NCBI GenBank assembly: GCA_945897915.1
Contig: CAMDGB010000005.1
Span: 44,144 to 108,143 of the forward strand
Direction of reading: 5' to 3'
Source: Chryseobacterium gleum
GTDB taxonomy: Bacteria; Bacteroidota; Bacteroidia; Flavobacteriales; Flavobacteriaceae
DNA: 64,000 nt
Shown here: one piece after another, positions 1 through 8,637 of the stretch
How positions within the stretch are numbered: the first letter of the stretch is position 1
Layout of the letters: every line of letters starts with the position of its first letter
Notes under the pieces: model-generated
Databases searched by the model: none
The model's input: the letters and a program-made list of their open reading frames with translations, nothing else
What the model was told of the DNA's origin: nothing
Made by a program: the position numbers and the translations under genes

Positions 1-936
1 AAAACTTACTTTATTTGTATTGTCAATTTGTGTAATTTGTTGAAAATTTCCAACTCCAGCTCTCAAAAAAGCCAAATCAATATAGCCAAATTCCAAACCG
101 ATTGCGGGGCTAATACTCATCATACTTGTAGAAATAATATCGTTTGTTTGGGCAAATTCCATATTCAAATTGGCCGCGGTTGTTAAGGTGTAATCGTAAT
201 GGAATTCGAATTTTTTTGACAAACCAAATTGTGCTTTTGGCAAAGTGATTTCACTAGTTTCAGGCAATTCCTGATTTTCACCTGGAACCGCATTTTTTAT
301 TTTATTAAATTCATCTTCGTTGATGGTCCACGTGTTGTATGTTGTAGTGATGTCTCTTAACATTAAACCAAATTTCCAATCGTTTTTGTTTTGAAATTGC
401 AATCCAATATCAAAGCCAAATCCCCAAGAAGATGCAAAATCGCCAATAATTCTTCGTATAACCTTTGCATTTACACCATAATTAAAACCTTGTACTGGTA
501 ATTTTCGTGCGTAAGAAAAAGTTACGCCATAATCTGCAGTAGAAAAAAGCGAAATTCTATTGTAATCAATATTTCCTTGACTGTCAATTAATTGCGTAGT
601 ATTTAAAATATCGTCTACTCCAAAACGTATTAATGAAATTCCCCAAGCACTTCGGTCGTCAATTGGCATAGCAAAGCCAGCGTAATCATATTGTGCAATA
701 TTTGCAAAATAATTAGCGTGCATAAGTGCAATTTGTTTGTCTTCCAATTGTAAAATCCCAGCAGGATTCCAATATCCTGAATTAACATCGGAAGTTTGTG
801 CTGTTACCGCATTACTCATACCTAAAGCTGCGGCATCCACTCCAATGTTTAAAAATTCGTTGGAATATTTACGTATAGTTTGCGCAAAAAATGACGTGGA
901 AGTCAAAAGCACGGTGAATACAATTATTTTTTTCAA
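1..936 (-). CDS. PorV/PorQ-like outer-membrane protein (3' end outside window)
   Basis: About 312 N-terminal residues are visible; the C-terminus runs off the left edge. The chain opens with a signal peptide (KKIIVFTVLLTSTSFFAQ) and then reads like PorV/PorQ family beta-barrels: an early GVDAAALGMSNAVTA segment, SGYWNPAGI and repeated amphipathic strands. Family members are outer-membrane proteins linked to type IX secretion. A TAG stop sits five codons before the TTG at 934-936, so TTG is the only common start codon available in this frame. A near-consensus -7 box (GATATTTG) lies just upstream. It is divergent from pssA. Assignment to PorV, PorQ or a paralogue cannot be settled from this fragment. 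Confidence 0.7.
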   Translation of the reverse strand, partial: MKKIIVFTVLLTSTSFFAQTIRKYSNEFLNIGVDAAALGMSNAVTAQTSDVNSGYWNPAGILQLEDKQIALMHANYFANIAQYDYAGFAMPIDDRSAWGISLIRFGVDDILNTTQLIDSQGNIDYNRISLFSTADYGVTFSYARKLPVQGFNYGVNAKVIRRIIGDFASSWGFGFDIGLQFQNKNDWKFGLMLRDITTTYNTWTINEDEFNKIKNAVPGENQELPETSEITLPKAQFGLSKKFEFHYDYTLTTAANLNMEFAQTNDIISTSMMSISPAIGLEFGYIDLAFLRAGVGNFQQITQIDNTNKVSF

Positions 937-1007
937 ATCAAATTTAATCTAGCTACAAATATCTTAATTTCTTACCTAATAAACTCAAATTCTTTCATTT
1001 TATTGTT

Positions 1008-1015
1008 TACATTTG
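1008..1015 (+). promoter_or_regulatory. Bacteroidota -7 promoter box for pssA
   Basis: TACATTTG matches the TAnnTTTG consensus exactly and lies 36 nt before the pssA ATG, leaving an A/T-rich leader. No clear -33 TTG is seen at the expected distance. Confidence 0.55.
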
Positions 1016-1051
1016 CTATAGAATATTCATAATATAGAAAATTTTAACTCA

Positions 1052-1792
1052 ATGAGCATAAAAACACATATTCCTAACTCAATTACTTTATTGAATTTAC
1101 TCGCTGGATTATTTGCTTTAATTCATGCGTTTAACGGAAATTACAATGAAGCTTTTTCATTGGTTTGTTTGGGAGTTTTCTTTGATTTTTGGGATGGTTT
1201 TTTCGCCAGAATTTGGAAAGTTCAAAGTCAAATTGGCTTACAATTAGATTCTTTAGCGGATATGGTTACAAGTGGCGTTGTGCCAGGTTTGGTAATGTAT
1301 AAAATGTTAGCAGATATTCAGGAAAACCAATCGCAATATAATTTAACAGAAGAAACCTATTATATGGGTATTGTGCCCTATTTAGGTTTTTTAATCACTT
1401 TGGCTTCTTGCTATAGATTGGCTAAATTTAATGTAGATGCCCGTCAAACAGATTCGTTTATAGGTTTGCCAACACCAGCAAATGCATTACTGATTATGAG
1501 TATTCCAATGATTCAGTTTCATTCAGAATTTGAATGGTTGGTTGATTTTTTAAGTAATCCGTTCGTATTAGTTGGAGTTACGGTTTTAAGTTCGTATTTA
1601 TTAAACGCAGAAATTCCTTTATTTTCTTTAAAAGTAAAAAGTTTCAGCTGGGAAAAATATAAAATGCAAGTCGTTTTTATGATTATTTCAATCATTTTAA
1701 TTGCGATTTTTGAATTCATTGCGATTCCAATTATCATTTTATTATATGTTATTTTATCGGTTGTGAATAATACGATTCTTAAAAAAGTTTAA
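1052..1792 (+). CDS. pssA: CDP-diacylglycerol--serine O-phosphatidyltransferase
   Basis: Makes phosphatidylserine from CDP-diacylglycerol and serine, the step before phosphatidylethanolamine. The full CDP-alcohol phosphatidyltransferase signature DG-x2-AR-x8-G-x3-D-x3-D is present at about residues 48-70, and the rest is a string of hydrophobic membrane segments, as expected for this integral membrane enzyme. At 246 residues it has the usual length. Its TAA stop overlaps the ATG of the following lysozyme gene by one base, so the two are probably co-transcribed. Partner genes cdsA and psd lie about 33 kb away in the same window. Confidence 0.93.
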   Translation: MSIKTHIPNSITLLNLLAGLFALIHAFNGNYNEAFSLVCLGVFFDFWDGFFARIWKVQSQIGLQLDSLADMVTSGVVPGLVMYKMLADIQENQSQYNLTEETYYMGIVPYLGFLITLASCYRLAKFNVDARQTDSFIGLPTPANALLIMSIPMIQFHSEFEWLVDFLSNPFVLVGVTVLSSYLLNAEIPLFSLKVKSFSWEKYKMQVVFMIISIILIAIFEFIAIPIIILLYVILSVVNNTILKKV

Positions 1793-2634
1793 TGGCAACC
1801 AGAAGAAAATATACTTCTAAAAGAAAAAAACAAACTTTAATTAGTCCGAAATCTCTCAAATGGATTCTTGGACTTTTTTTGTTATTGATTACGATAATTT
1901 TCGTGTATCAAAAAAAAGATTTGTTTTTAAATTATTTGGGATTTAAAACTAAAAACACCGAATTAACTGCAAATCAGAGAAAATTAGAAGACAAGCGCAT
2001 AAATGATATTGTAGCCAATCATGAAGGTAAAATTTTTGGAATTGATGTTTCTCAATACCAAGGTACAATTGATTGGGAAAATCTTGAAGCTATTGAGGAA
2101 CAATTTGAAATTAAATTCGTTATCGTTAGAGCTACTGCAGGAAGTAATAAAGTCGATTTAAAATTCAAGAAAAATTGGAAGAATTTAACGGCTTCCGTCT
2201 ATATTCAAGGTGCTTATCATTATTACCGTCCTGATGAAAATTCAACCGATCAAGCCAATAATTTTATTGAGAATGTCAAATTACGAAAAGGACATTTACC
2301 TCCGATTTTAGATATCGAAAAAATGCCTAAAGGACAATCAATGAGTAAACTCAAAGAAGGTTTGCAAAATTGGTTAACAATAGTAGAAAAACATTTCGAA
2401 GTGCAACCGATAATTTATACAAGTGAAAAATATTACGAAGATTTTTTACAAGAAGATTTTCCAAATTATAAATTTTGGATAGCCAATTACAATCCTTGGA
2501 AAGAAAAAATTGAAGATGATTATTTGATGTGGCAATTCACAGAAAAAGCCAAACTTCACGGGATTAATGAATTAGTGGATGTGAATGTTTTCAACGGAAC
2601 TGTTGAAGATTTGAAGAAAGTGTGTATTAAATAA
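1792..2634 (+). CDS. GH25 (Chalaropsis-type) lysozyme, membrane-anchored
   Basis: Predicted peptidoglycan muramidase. After a lysine-rich cytoplasmic start there is one transmembrane segment (about residues 22-40). The GH25 domain begins near residue 81 with FGIDVSQYQG (first catalytic-site Asp) and carries the D-x-E pair in PPILDIEKMP; GAYHYYRP, IIYTSEKYY and the C-terminal LMWQFTEKA segment are also typical. The enzyme is therefore anchored in the inner membrane and faces the periplasm. Its start codon overlaps the pssA stop (TAATG), suggesting translational coupling. It converges on the DUF5808 gene, overlapping it by 8 nt at the 3' end. Confidence 0.88.
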   Translation: MATRRKYTSKRKKQTLISPKSLKWILGLFLLLITIIFVYQKKDLFLNYLGFKTKNTELTANQRKLEDKRINDIVANHEGKIFGIDVSQYQGTIDWENLEAIEEQFEIKFVIVRATAGSNKVDLKFKKNWKNLTASVYIQGAYHYYRPDENSTDQANNFIENVKLRKGHLPPILDIEKMPKGQSMSKLKEGLQNWLTIVEKHFEVQPIIYTSEKYYEDFLQEDFPNYKFWIANYNPWKEKIEDDYLMWQFTEKAKLHGINELVDVNVFNGTVEDLKKVCIK

Positions 2635-2860
2635 TCCATTTTTTTGGTAAAAATGCCATAAAAAATACCATAAAAAAAATAATTGCAATTAATAATGCAA
2701 CAGATTTTGAATTGGCAAAGTTAGTTGTCCAACCCGTCCAACCTAGTCTTTTTGGTGGTAATAATCTTTCGTCTTCAGGGTTATAATAAAACAAGCCATA
2801 TTTCCAATTATTTGGGTCTTTGCGCCAAATTTCTGATTGTTCTTTTGATGGGTTTTTCAT
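2627..2860 (-). CDS. DUF5808-type small membrane protein
   Basis: A 77-residue protein with a Trp/Pro-rich N-terminal half (residues 12-24 rich in W, N and Y, then LPPKRLGWTGWTTNFAN) and one C-terminal transmembrane helix (about 52-70) ending in KKWII. The KRLGW...NFAN pattern resembles DUF5808; no function is established. It lies 24 nt downstream of lptB on the same strand and may be the last gene of that transcript. Its stop overlaps the convergent lysozyme gene. Confidence 0.65.
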   Translation of the reverse strand: MKNPSKEQSEIWRKDPNNWKYGLFYYNPEDERLLPPKRLGWTGWTTNFANSKSVALLIAIIFFMVFFMAFLPKKWII

Positions 2861-2884
2861 ATGATAGGTTTGCGGGTTTTAAAA

Positions 2885-3655
2885 TTACTTATCTAACTCA
2901 ACTTCTTTCGGTGCATTGAAGTCAATTTTTGTTTTTCTTAATTCGAAATTCTGTCCTAAATATACGCGTCTTACCATTTCATCTTCTACTAATTCTTCTG
3001 GTTTTCCAGCTTTTAGAATACCGCCTTCAAACATTAAATAGGTTTTATCTGTGATAGCTAAAGTTTCTTGCACATTATGGTCGGTTATTAAAATTCCGAT
3101 ATTTTTATTTTTTAATTGTGCGACAATTTTTTGAATATCTTCAACCGCAACTGGGTCAACTCCAGCAAAAGGTTCGTCTAATAAAATAAATTTCGGGTCC
3201 GTAGCTAAACATCTTGCAATTTCTGTTCTTCTTCGTTCTCCACCCGATAATAAATCACCTCTATTAGTTCTAATATGGCCTAAAGAAAATTCTTCAATTA
3301 AACTTTCCATTTTTGCTTCTTGTGCAGCTTTGGTCAAATTGGTCAATTGTAAAACCGACAAAATATTGTCTTCAATACTCAATTTTCTAAAAACTGAAGC
3401 TTCTTGCGCCAAGTAACCAATTCCGTTTTGTGCACGTTTGTACATTGGAAAATTTGTAATATTCATATCGTCTAAATAAATATTTCCAGAATTTGGTTTT
3501 ACTAAACCCACAATCATATAAAAAGAAGTTGTTTTTCCAGCACCATTTGGACCCAATAAACCAACAATTTCTCCTTGATTTACTTCAACGGAAATGCCTT
3601 TTACAACACTTCTTTTTTTGTATGTTTTAACTAAATTTTCGGCTCTTAATTTCAT
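2885..3655 (-). CDS. lptB: LPS export ABC transporter ATP-binding protein
   Basis: ATPase that powers LptFGC extraction of lipopolysaccharide from the inner membrane. Walker A GPNGAGKTT at residues 35-43, signature LSGGERRR, Walker B with LLDEPFAGVDP, and the switch His in TDHNVQ are all intact. The LptB-typical stretches GYLAQEASVFRKLS and VRRVYLGQNF separate it from other ABC ATPases. I start at ATG 3655; an upstream TTG at 3688 would add 11 residues encoded by an intergenic repeat arm. The neighbouring kdsD makes the Kdo precursor, which fits an LPS theme. Confidence 0.93.
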   Translation of the reverse strand: MKLRAENLVKTYKKRSVVKGISVEVNQGEIVGLLGPNGAGKTTSFYMIVGLVKPNSGNIYLDDMNITNFPMYKRAQNGIGYLAQEASVFRKLSIEDNILSVLQLTNLTKAAQEAKMESLIEEFSLGHIRTNRGDLLSGGERRRTEIARCLATDPKFILLDEPFAGVDPVAVEDIQKIVAQLKNKNIGILITDHNVQETLAITDKTYLMFEGGILKAGKPEELVEDEMVRRVYLGQNFELRKTKIDFNAPKEVELDK

Positions 3656-3663
3656 TTTTTTTA

Positions 3664-3800
3664 ATTTGTCAATTAGACAATATGGCAATGTGCCAATCTT
3701 TCAATATTTTGTAAAAATATTAAATATAATTGAAGTTGAAACTTTATTATTATTTGTTTAACTTTTTAGAATAATTGGCACATTGGCTAATTATTTAATT
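3664..3800. repeat. Paired inverted intergenic repeat, family A, copy 1
   Basis: Two inverted arms lie between lptB and the AhpD-like gene. The left arm (3664-3697) ends in CAATGTGCCAAT; the right arm (3774-3800) begins with its exact complement ATTGGCACATTG. A further AATTAG/CTAATT pairing lies outside a 9-nt bulge. The loop is 76 nt. The left arm starts 8 nt before the lptB ATG and the right arm covers the last codons and stop of the AhpD-like gene. Confidence 0.7.
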
Positions 3801-4144
3801 ATCTCATTTTCCAAAGCTTCCCAAAATTCATAAGCTCTTCTTAAGTGTGGAATTACAATTGTACCACCAACTAAAGTTGCAATACTCATGGCTTCCATCA
3901 TTTCTGTTCTGTTTACTCCGTTTTTATAGGCCGTTTCTAAATGATATTTAATGCAATCATCACAACGTAAAACGGCTGAAGCTACTAATCCTAATAACTC
4001 TTTAGTTTTTACATCTAAAGCACCTTCACTATATGCGTTGGTATCTAAATTAAAAATTCTTTTGATTACTTTATTATCATCTGCTAATAATTTTTCATTC
4101 ATTTTAGCACGATAGTCGTTAAACTCGGTAATTAAATCACTCAT
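3791..4144 (-). CDS. Carboxymuconolactone decarboxylase / AhpD-like protein
   Basis: A 117-residue all-helical protein of the CMD/AhpD fold. The redox signature E-x11-C-x2-C-x3-H is visible, with CDDC at residues 61-64 and His68, followed by GVNRTEMMEAMSIATLVGG. Family members are disulfide reductases or peroxidases; the substrate is unknown. Its ATG overlaps the tatC stop (TAATG), so it is co-translated with tatC. The last codons are covered by an intergenic repeat arm, so the C-terminal residues IIK may derive from the repeat. Confidence 0.82.
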   Translation of the reverse strand: MSDLITEFNDYRAKMNEKLLADDNKVIKRIFNLDTNAYSEGALDVKTKELLGLVASAVLRCDDCIKYHLETAYKNGVNRTEMMEAMSIATLVGGTIVIPHLRRAYEFWEALENEIIK

Positions 4145-4974
4145 TATGTTGTGGTTATTGAATTGTTGTTTTTCTTAAATATGAAGGCACTTATAAAAAT
4201 GCTAATTTCGTAAAGGATTATTAATGGGATAGTAACTATAACTTGGCTAATTACATCTGGCGGCGTAACTATTGCGGCTATAATTAGGATAATTACATAC
4301 GCCCATTTTCTATATTCTCTTAAAAAAGAAGGTGTTACTAATCCTAAAGTCGATAGGAAATAAATAATAATTGGTAATTCGAAAACCAAACCTGTGGCTA
4401 AAGTGGTTGTTTTTACGGTTCCGATATAAGAATTTACATTAATATCGTTTTTAATTACATCAGATACGGTAAATGTTGATAAAAAATTTAGTGATAAAGG
4501 TGTCAAAATGAAATACCCAAAAAGCACCCCTAAAAAGAATAATAAAGAGGAAATAACTATAAATTTTACCGCATTTCTTTTTTCTTTTTTATACAAAGCC
4601 GGACTTATAAAATTCCAAAATTGCAACAAAATATATGGAAAACAAATAATGAATCCTGCAGTAATACATGTCCAAACCATTAAGGAAACTTGTCCTTCAA
4701 TTTCTGTATTTTGAATACTGAAGTTTAATGTGGCATCGCAAAAACTTTTATCTAAATCATATTTGTTAGCTAAATCACAAAAAAACTTATATGTAATAAA
4801 ATCACCTTTCATGGGCCCGAAAATGATAGTATTAAAAATAAAATCGTTAAAAAACCAAGCAATGGCTCCGCCTGATAATATAGCAGCCGAACTTCTTACT
4901 AATAACCATCTTAATTCCTCAAGATGATCTAAGAAAGTCATTTCGTTAATGTTTTTTTTATTCTTTTTTGCCAT
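4144..4974 (-). CDS. tatC: Twin-arginine translocase subunit TatC
   Basis: Integral membrane receptor of the Tat pathway, which exports folded proteins. The N-terminal family motif FLDHLEELR (residues 14-22) and six hydrophobic helices are visible, as is the conserved FELP segment in the middle of the chain. The length of 276 residues is normal. A periplasmic loop with two Cys (about residues 66-78) is lineage-specific. The gene follows kdsD and overlaps the AhpD-like gene by one base. No tatA or tatB lies in the window. Confidence 0.93.
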   Translation of the reverse strand: MAKKNKKNINEMTFLDHLEELRWLLVRSSAAILSGGAIAWFFNDFIFNTIIFGPMKGDFITYKFFCDLANKYDLDKSFCDATLNFSIQNTEIEGQVSLMVWTCITAGFIICFPYILLQFWNFISPALYKKEKRNAVKFIVISSLLFFLGVLFGYFILTPLSLNFLSTFTVSDVIKNDINVNSYIGTVKTTTLATGLVFELPIIIYFLSTLGLVTPSFLREYRKWAYVIILIIAAIVTPPDVISQVIVTIPLIILYEISIFISAFIFKKNNNSITTT

Positions 4975-5054
4975 TAAGTTTTTATTGTTATTAATTGATG
5001 TTGATTCTAAAATATAGTAATTTTTTTGTCTATAATTTATTATCCAAATTATAT

Positions 5055-6020
5055 TTATACGATTCCTTCTTTTAAAATATCGTGTAAATGCAATACGCCT
5101 TTGTAGGTACCATTATCAATCACCATTAATTGTGTAATTTTATAATCTTCCAAAACATCTAAAGCTTCAGCAACCAAAACAGTTGAAGCAATTGATTTAG
5201 GGTTTTTTGTCATAATATCTTGCGCTGTTATATCTGAAAAAGATTCTCTATCGGTCAACATTCTTCTAATATCACCATCAGTAATAATTCCGATTACAAC
5301 CTCATTTTCAATAACAGCTGTAACACCTAAACGTTTTTCCGATATTTCCATGATTACTTTATTAATGGAAGCATTTGGAGCTACTTGTGGAGTTTGAGTA
5401 TTATCCAACATGTCTTTTACACGTAACAATAGTTTTTTACCCAATGCGCCACCTGGATGGTATTTAGCAAAATCTTCTGTCTGAAAATTTCTTAATTTCA
5501 TTAAGCAAACAGCAATAGCATCACCTAAAACCAACTGTGCAGTTGTACTATTTGTTGGTGCTAAACCTAACGGACAACTTTCTTCATCTACATGTGCTAC
5601 TAAAACCAAATCGGAAGAAGTCGCTAAAAAAGAGGTTGGATTTGCCGTCATTCCAATTAAAGTGGTTCCGAAATTTTTAATTATGGGCGCCAAAACTTTA
5701 ATTTCAGGGCTATTCCCACTTTTTGAAATACATAAAACAAGGTCTCCTTTTTGAATCATTCCTAAATCTCCATGAATGGCTTCAGCTGCGTGTAAAAATA
5801 TAGATGGCGTTCCCGTAGAATTTAATGTAGCTACAATTTTTTGAGCAATAATAGCACTTTTTCCAATTCCAGTAACTACTAATCTTCCTTTGGATTCGAA
5901 AATAAGTTGTACTGTTTTTGCAAAATCTTCTGTAAGATAATGCGTAAGTTTCGCAATACTTTCGCTTTGGGATAGTATAGATTGCTTTGCGTTTTCTATG
6001 ATAGTTTGTGTTGTATTCAA
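5055..6020 (-). CDS. kdsD: Arabinose-5-phosphate isomerase (KpsF/GutQ family)
   Basis: Interconverts ribulose-5-phosphate and arabinose-5-phosphate for Kdo synthesis. Domains in order: a SIS sugar-isomerase domain (GIGKSAIIAQK, HAAEAIHGDLGMI, SKSGNSPE) and a C-terminal pair of CBS domains. The open frame extends to a TTG at 6086, but an exact -7 promoter box (TAAATTTG, 6074-6081) lies inside that extension. I therefore take TTG 6018-6020, giving a protein that starts MNTTQTIIENAKQ and has 321 residues, close to the usual length of about 320-330. Confidence 0.88.
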   Translation of the reverse strand: MNTTQTIIENAKQSILSQSESIAKLTHYLTEDFAKTVQLIFESKGRLVVTGIGKSAIIAQKIVATLNSTGTPSIFLHAAEAIHGDLGMIQKGDLVLCISKSGNSPEIKVLAPIIKNFGTTLIGMTANPTSFLATSSDLVLVAHVDEESCPLGLAPTNSTTAQLVLGDAIAVCLMKLRNFQTEDFAKYHPGGALGKKLLLRVKDMLDNTQTPQVAPNASINKVIMEISEKRLGVTAVIENEVVIGIITDGDIRRMLTDRESFSDITAQDIMTKNPKSIASTVLVAEALDVLEDYKITQLMVIDNGTYKGVLHLHDILKEGIV

Positions 6021-6073
6021 AATTAAATGAATTATGTTTTTGTTTTTAAAGAATAGTTGTATCTTTATAATTG

Positions 6074-6081
6074 CAAATTTA
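6074..6081 (-). promoter_or_regulatory. Bacteroidota -7 promoter box for kdsD
   Basis: TAAATTTG on the minus strand, an exact TAnnTTTG match, 53 nt before the chosen TTG start. It argues against the longer reading frame that begins at 6086. Confidence 0.55.
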
Positions 6082-6141
6082 GACAAAATTCAAATAATAA
6101 TTGTCTAAAATTATTTGTTTATAAGTACAACCCATTATTTC

Positions 6142-8337
6142 ATGAAAGAACAGAATATAGATTTATACAAAGAATTAAAAAAATACTTTGGATTTTCTCA
6201 ATTTAAAGGACTACAAGAAAAAGTAGTTACAAGTATTATTTCTGGTAACAACACCTTTGTTATTATGCCAACTGGTGGTGGTAAATCATTATGTTATCAA
6301 TTGCCAGCATTGGTTTTAGACGGCACAGCTATTGTAGTTTCTCCGCTTATTGCTTTAATGAAAAACCAAGTAGATGCCATTAGAAGTATGGGGTCTGATG
6401 TTGGTGTTGCACATGTATTAAATTCATCTTTAAATAAAACAGAAGTAAATCAGGTCAAAGCAGATATTTTATCAGGCAAAACTAAAATGCTATATGTAGC
6501 ACCTGAATCATTAACTAAAGAAGATTATATTAAGTTTTTACAAACAGTAAAAATCTCATTTGTAGCCATTGATGAAGCGCACTGTATTTCTGAATGGGGA
6601 CATGATTTTAGACCAGAATACAGAAATTTAAGAAGCATAATCAAACAATTAGGTGATGTGCCGATTATTGGACTTACAGCAACAGCTACTCCCAAGGTGC
6701 AAGAAGATATCTTGAAAAATTTAGATATGCCAAATGCGAATACTTTTAAAGCTTCTTTTAATAGACCAAATTTATATTACGAAATACGTCCTAAAACAAA
6801 AAATGTTCAAGGTGATATCATACGATTTATTAAGCAACATAAAGGGAAATCAGGAGTCATTTATTGCTTAAGTAGAAAAAAAGTAGAAGAAATTGCACAA
6901 GTTTTACAAGTAAATGGAATTTCGGCAGTGCCCTATCATGCGGGTTTAGATGCTAAAACACGTGCCAAACATCAAGACATGTTTCTTATGGAAGATGTTG
7001 ATGTTGTTGTGGCAACAATTGCCTTTGGTATGGGTATTGACAAACCAGATGTCCGATTTGTAATTCATCACGACATTCCAAAATCATTAGAAAGTTATTA
7101 TCAAGAAACAGGAAGAGCAGGAAGAGATGATGGCGAAGGAATTTGCTTAGCTTATTACTCTTATAAAGATATAGAAAAGTTAGAAAAATTCATGTCAGGA
7201 AAACCAATTGCTGAACAAGAAATTGGTTACGCATTACTTCAAGAAGTAGTCGCATATGCTGAAACCTCAATTTCTAGAAGAAAATATTTATTGCACTATT
7301 TCGGAGAAGAATTTGATGAAGTTAATGGAGAAGGAGCAGACATGGATGATAATGTTAGAAATCCTAAAGTAAAAACAGAAGCTCAAAATCAGATAGTTAC
7401 CTTGCTAAAAGTAATTAACGATACCAAACAATTGTTTAAATCTAAAGAAGTCATAATGGCTTTAGTTGGTAAAATTAATGCTATAATTAAAGCTCAAAAA
7501 ATAGATACCCTAAAAACATTTGGAAGTGGCGCTAAACAGGATGAAAAATATTGGATGGCATTAATTCGTCAGGTTTTAGTAGCCGGATTTATATCAAAAG
7601 ACATTGAAAGTTACGGCGTTTTAAAAGTAACACAAGCTGGAAATGATTTTATTGCCAAACCATATTCGTTTATGGTGGCAGAAGATCATGAATTTAGCGA
7701 AGAGGAAGATGAAAATATAATTGCAGCAGCAAAAGCTACAGGTACAGCTGATGTGATATTAATGTCTATGCTTAAAGATTTAAGAAAAAAAGAAGCCAAA
7801 AAGCATAATGTTCCTCCATTTGTAGTGTTTCAAGATCCTTCTTTAGAGGATATGGCGCTAAAATTTCCAATTACCATTGACGAATTAAGTAACGTTCATG
7901 GCGTAGGAGAAGGAAAGGCAAAGAAATTTGGAAACCCATTTATTGAATTAATTTCAAGATATGTTGACGAAAATGATATTATTCGCCCAGATGATTTAGT
8001 TGTGAAATCAACAGGTGCCAATTCGATTAATAAATTATATATCATTCAAAATATCGATAGAAAATTAGCTTTAGACGATATTGCCTCGGCTAAAGGAATA
8101 AAATTTGACGATTTGCTTAAAGAATTGGAACAAATTGTGTTTTCTGGAACAAAATTGAATATTAAATATTGGATTGATGACATCTTAGACGAAGATCAGC
8201 AAGAAGAAATTTATGATTATTTTATGGATTCCGAATCTGACAGTATTGAAAATGCCCTAAAAGAATTTGATGGTGAATACGATACAGAAGAATTACGATT
8301 AATGAGAATCAAATTTATCAGCGAAGTAGCAAATTAA
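6142..8337 (+). CDS. recQ: ATP-dependent DNA helicase RecQ lacking the zinc cysteines
   Basis: 3'-5' DNA helicase in recombination and repair. From ATG 6142 (an upstream TTG at 6115 is unlikely) the protein has 731 residues. Walker A TGGGKSLCYQLP is near residue 44, the DEAH box with the aromatic-rich ISEWGHDFRPEY near 143, and the QETGRAGRD motif VI closes the helicase core. An HRDC-like domain (FQDPSLEDMA...GEGKAKKFG) lies at about 555-600, followed by a lineage-typical acidic tail. The RecQ zinc-binding block is odd: where Cys-RR and CxxC-type ligands are expected, the sequence reads SISRRKYLLHYFGEEF and GADMDDN, with no cysteine. Confidence 0.92.
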   Translation: MKEQNIDLYKELKKYFGFSQFKGLQEKVVTSIISGNNTFVIMPTGGGKSLCYQLPALVLDGTAIVVSPLIALMKNQVDAIRSMGSDVGVAHVLNSSLNKTEVNQVKADILSGKTKMLYVAPESLTKEDYIKFLQTVKISFVAIDEAHCISEWGHDFRPEYRNLRSIIKQLGDVPIIGLTATATPKVQEDILKNLDMPNANTFKASFNRPNLYYEIRPKTKNVQGDIIRFIKQHKGKSGVIYCLSRKKVEEIAQVLQVNGISAVPYHAGLDAKTRAKHQDMFLMEDVDVVVATIAFGMGIDKPDVRFVIHHDIPKSLESYYQETGRAGRDDGEGICLAYYSYKDIEKLEKFMSGKPIAEQEIGYALLQEVVAYAETSISRRKYLLHYFGEEFDEVNGEGADMDDNVRNPKVKTEAQNQIVTLLKVINDTKQLFKSKEVIMALVGKINAIIKAQKIDTLKTFGSGAKQDEKYWMALIRQVLVAGFISKDIESYGVLKVTQAGNDFIAKPYSFMVAEDHEFSEEEDENIIAAAKATGTADVILMSMLKDLRKKEAKKHNVPPFVVFQDPSLEDMALKFPITIDELSNVHGVGEGKAKKFGNPFIELISRYVDENDIIRPDDLVVKSTGANSINKLYIIQNIDRKLALDDIASAKGIKFDDLLKELEQIVFSGTKLNIKYWIDDILDEDQQEEIYDYFMDSESDSIENALKEFDGEYDTEELRLMRIKFISEVAN

Positions 8338-8344
8338 AATTTAG

Positions 8345-8405
8345 TTATAAAGTCGAAAATCATAAAGTAACATCAGAATTTATTTTAGACATTCGACTTT
8401 TATAA
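8345..8405. terminator. Possible hairpin between convergent genes
   Basis: TATAAAGTCGA (8346-8356) can pair with TCGACTTTTATA (8393-8404) with one bulged base across a long A/T-rich loop. It sits between recQ and the convergent small gene and overlaps the latter's stop codon. It is a weak terminator candidate. Confidence 0.3.
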
Positions 8406-8633
8406 ATAAACTTCCCCTCTATGTGGCCGTAACGCATCTCTAAAAACAATCATATCGGCTTCTTCTACAACTAAATAGGCAATAGCGTACATTTCGTTAA
8501 AAATTTCAAAGCCAGTAATTTTTATCTTATAATTTTCTTTTTCTATAAATTCTTTTAAATGAATTACATGGTGTTCGGCTGTTTTAGCAGCAAAATGTCC
8601 ACGAAAATCCCATATTAGTTTTATTTGTCCCAT
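8400..8633 (-). CDS. Conserved small protein of unknown function
   Basis: A 77-residue soluble protein that I do not recognise. It begins MGQIKLIWDFRG and is rich in His (HFAAKTAEHHVIHLKEFI), with an alternating strand-like C-terminal half (AIAYLVVEEADMIVF) ending RPHRGEVYL. There is no signal peptide or membrane segment. It has its own promoter-like box (8638-8645) only 4 nt before the ATG, and no alternative downstream start before residue 47. It is convergent with recQ and divergent from the FAD oxidoreductase. Its own promoter box and regular composition suggest a real gene. Confidence 0.7.
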   Translation of the reverse strand: MGQIKLIWDFRGHFAAKTAEHHVIHLKEFIEKENYKIKITGFEIFNEMYAIAYLVVEEADMIVFRDALRPHRGEVYL

Positions 8634-8637
8634 ATAG

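Noticed and set aside
6142..8337. recQ as a pseudogene because of missing zinc cysteines
   Set aside because: The frame is intact over 731 codons, all helicase motifs and the HRDC-like domain are present, and the substituted region keeps conserved aromatic context.
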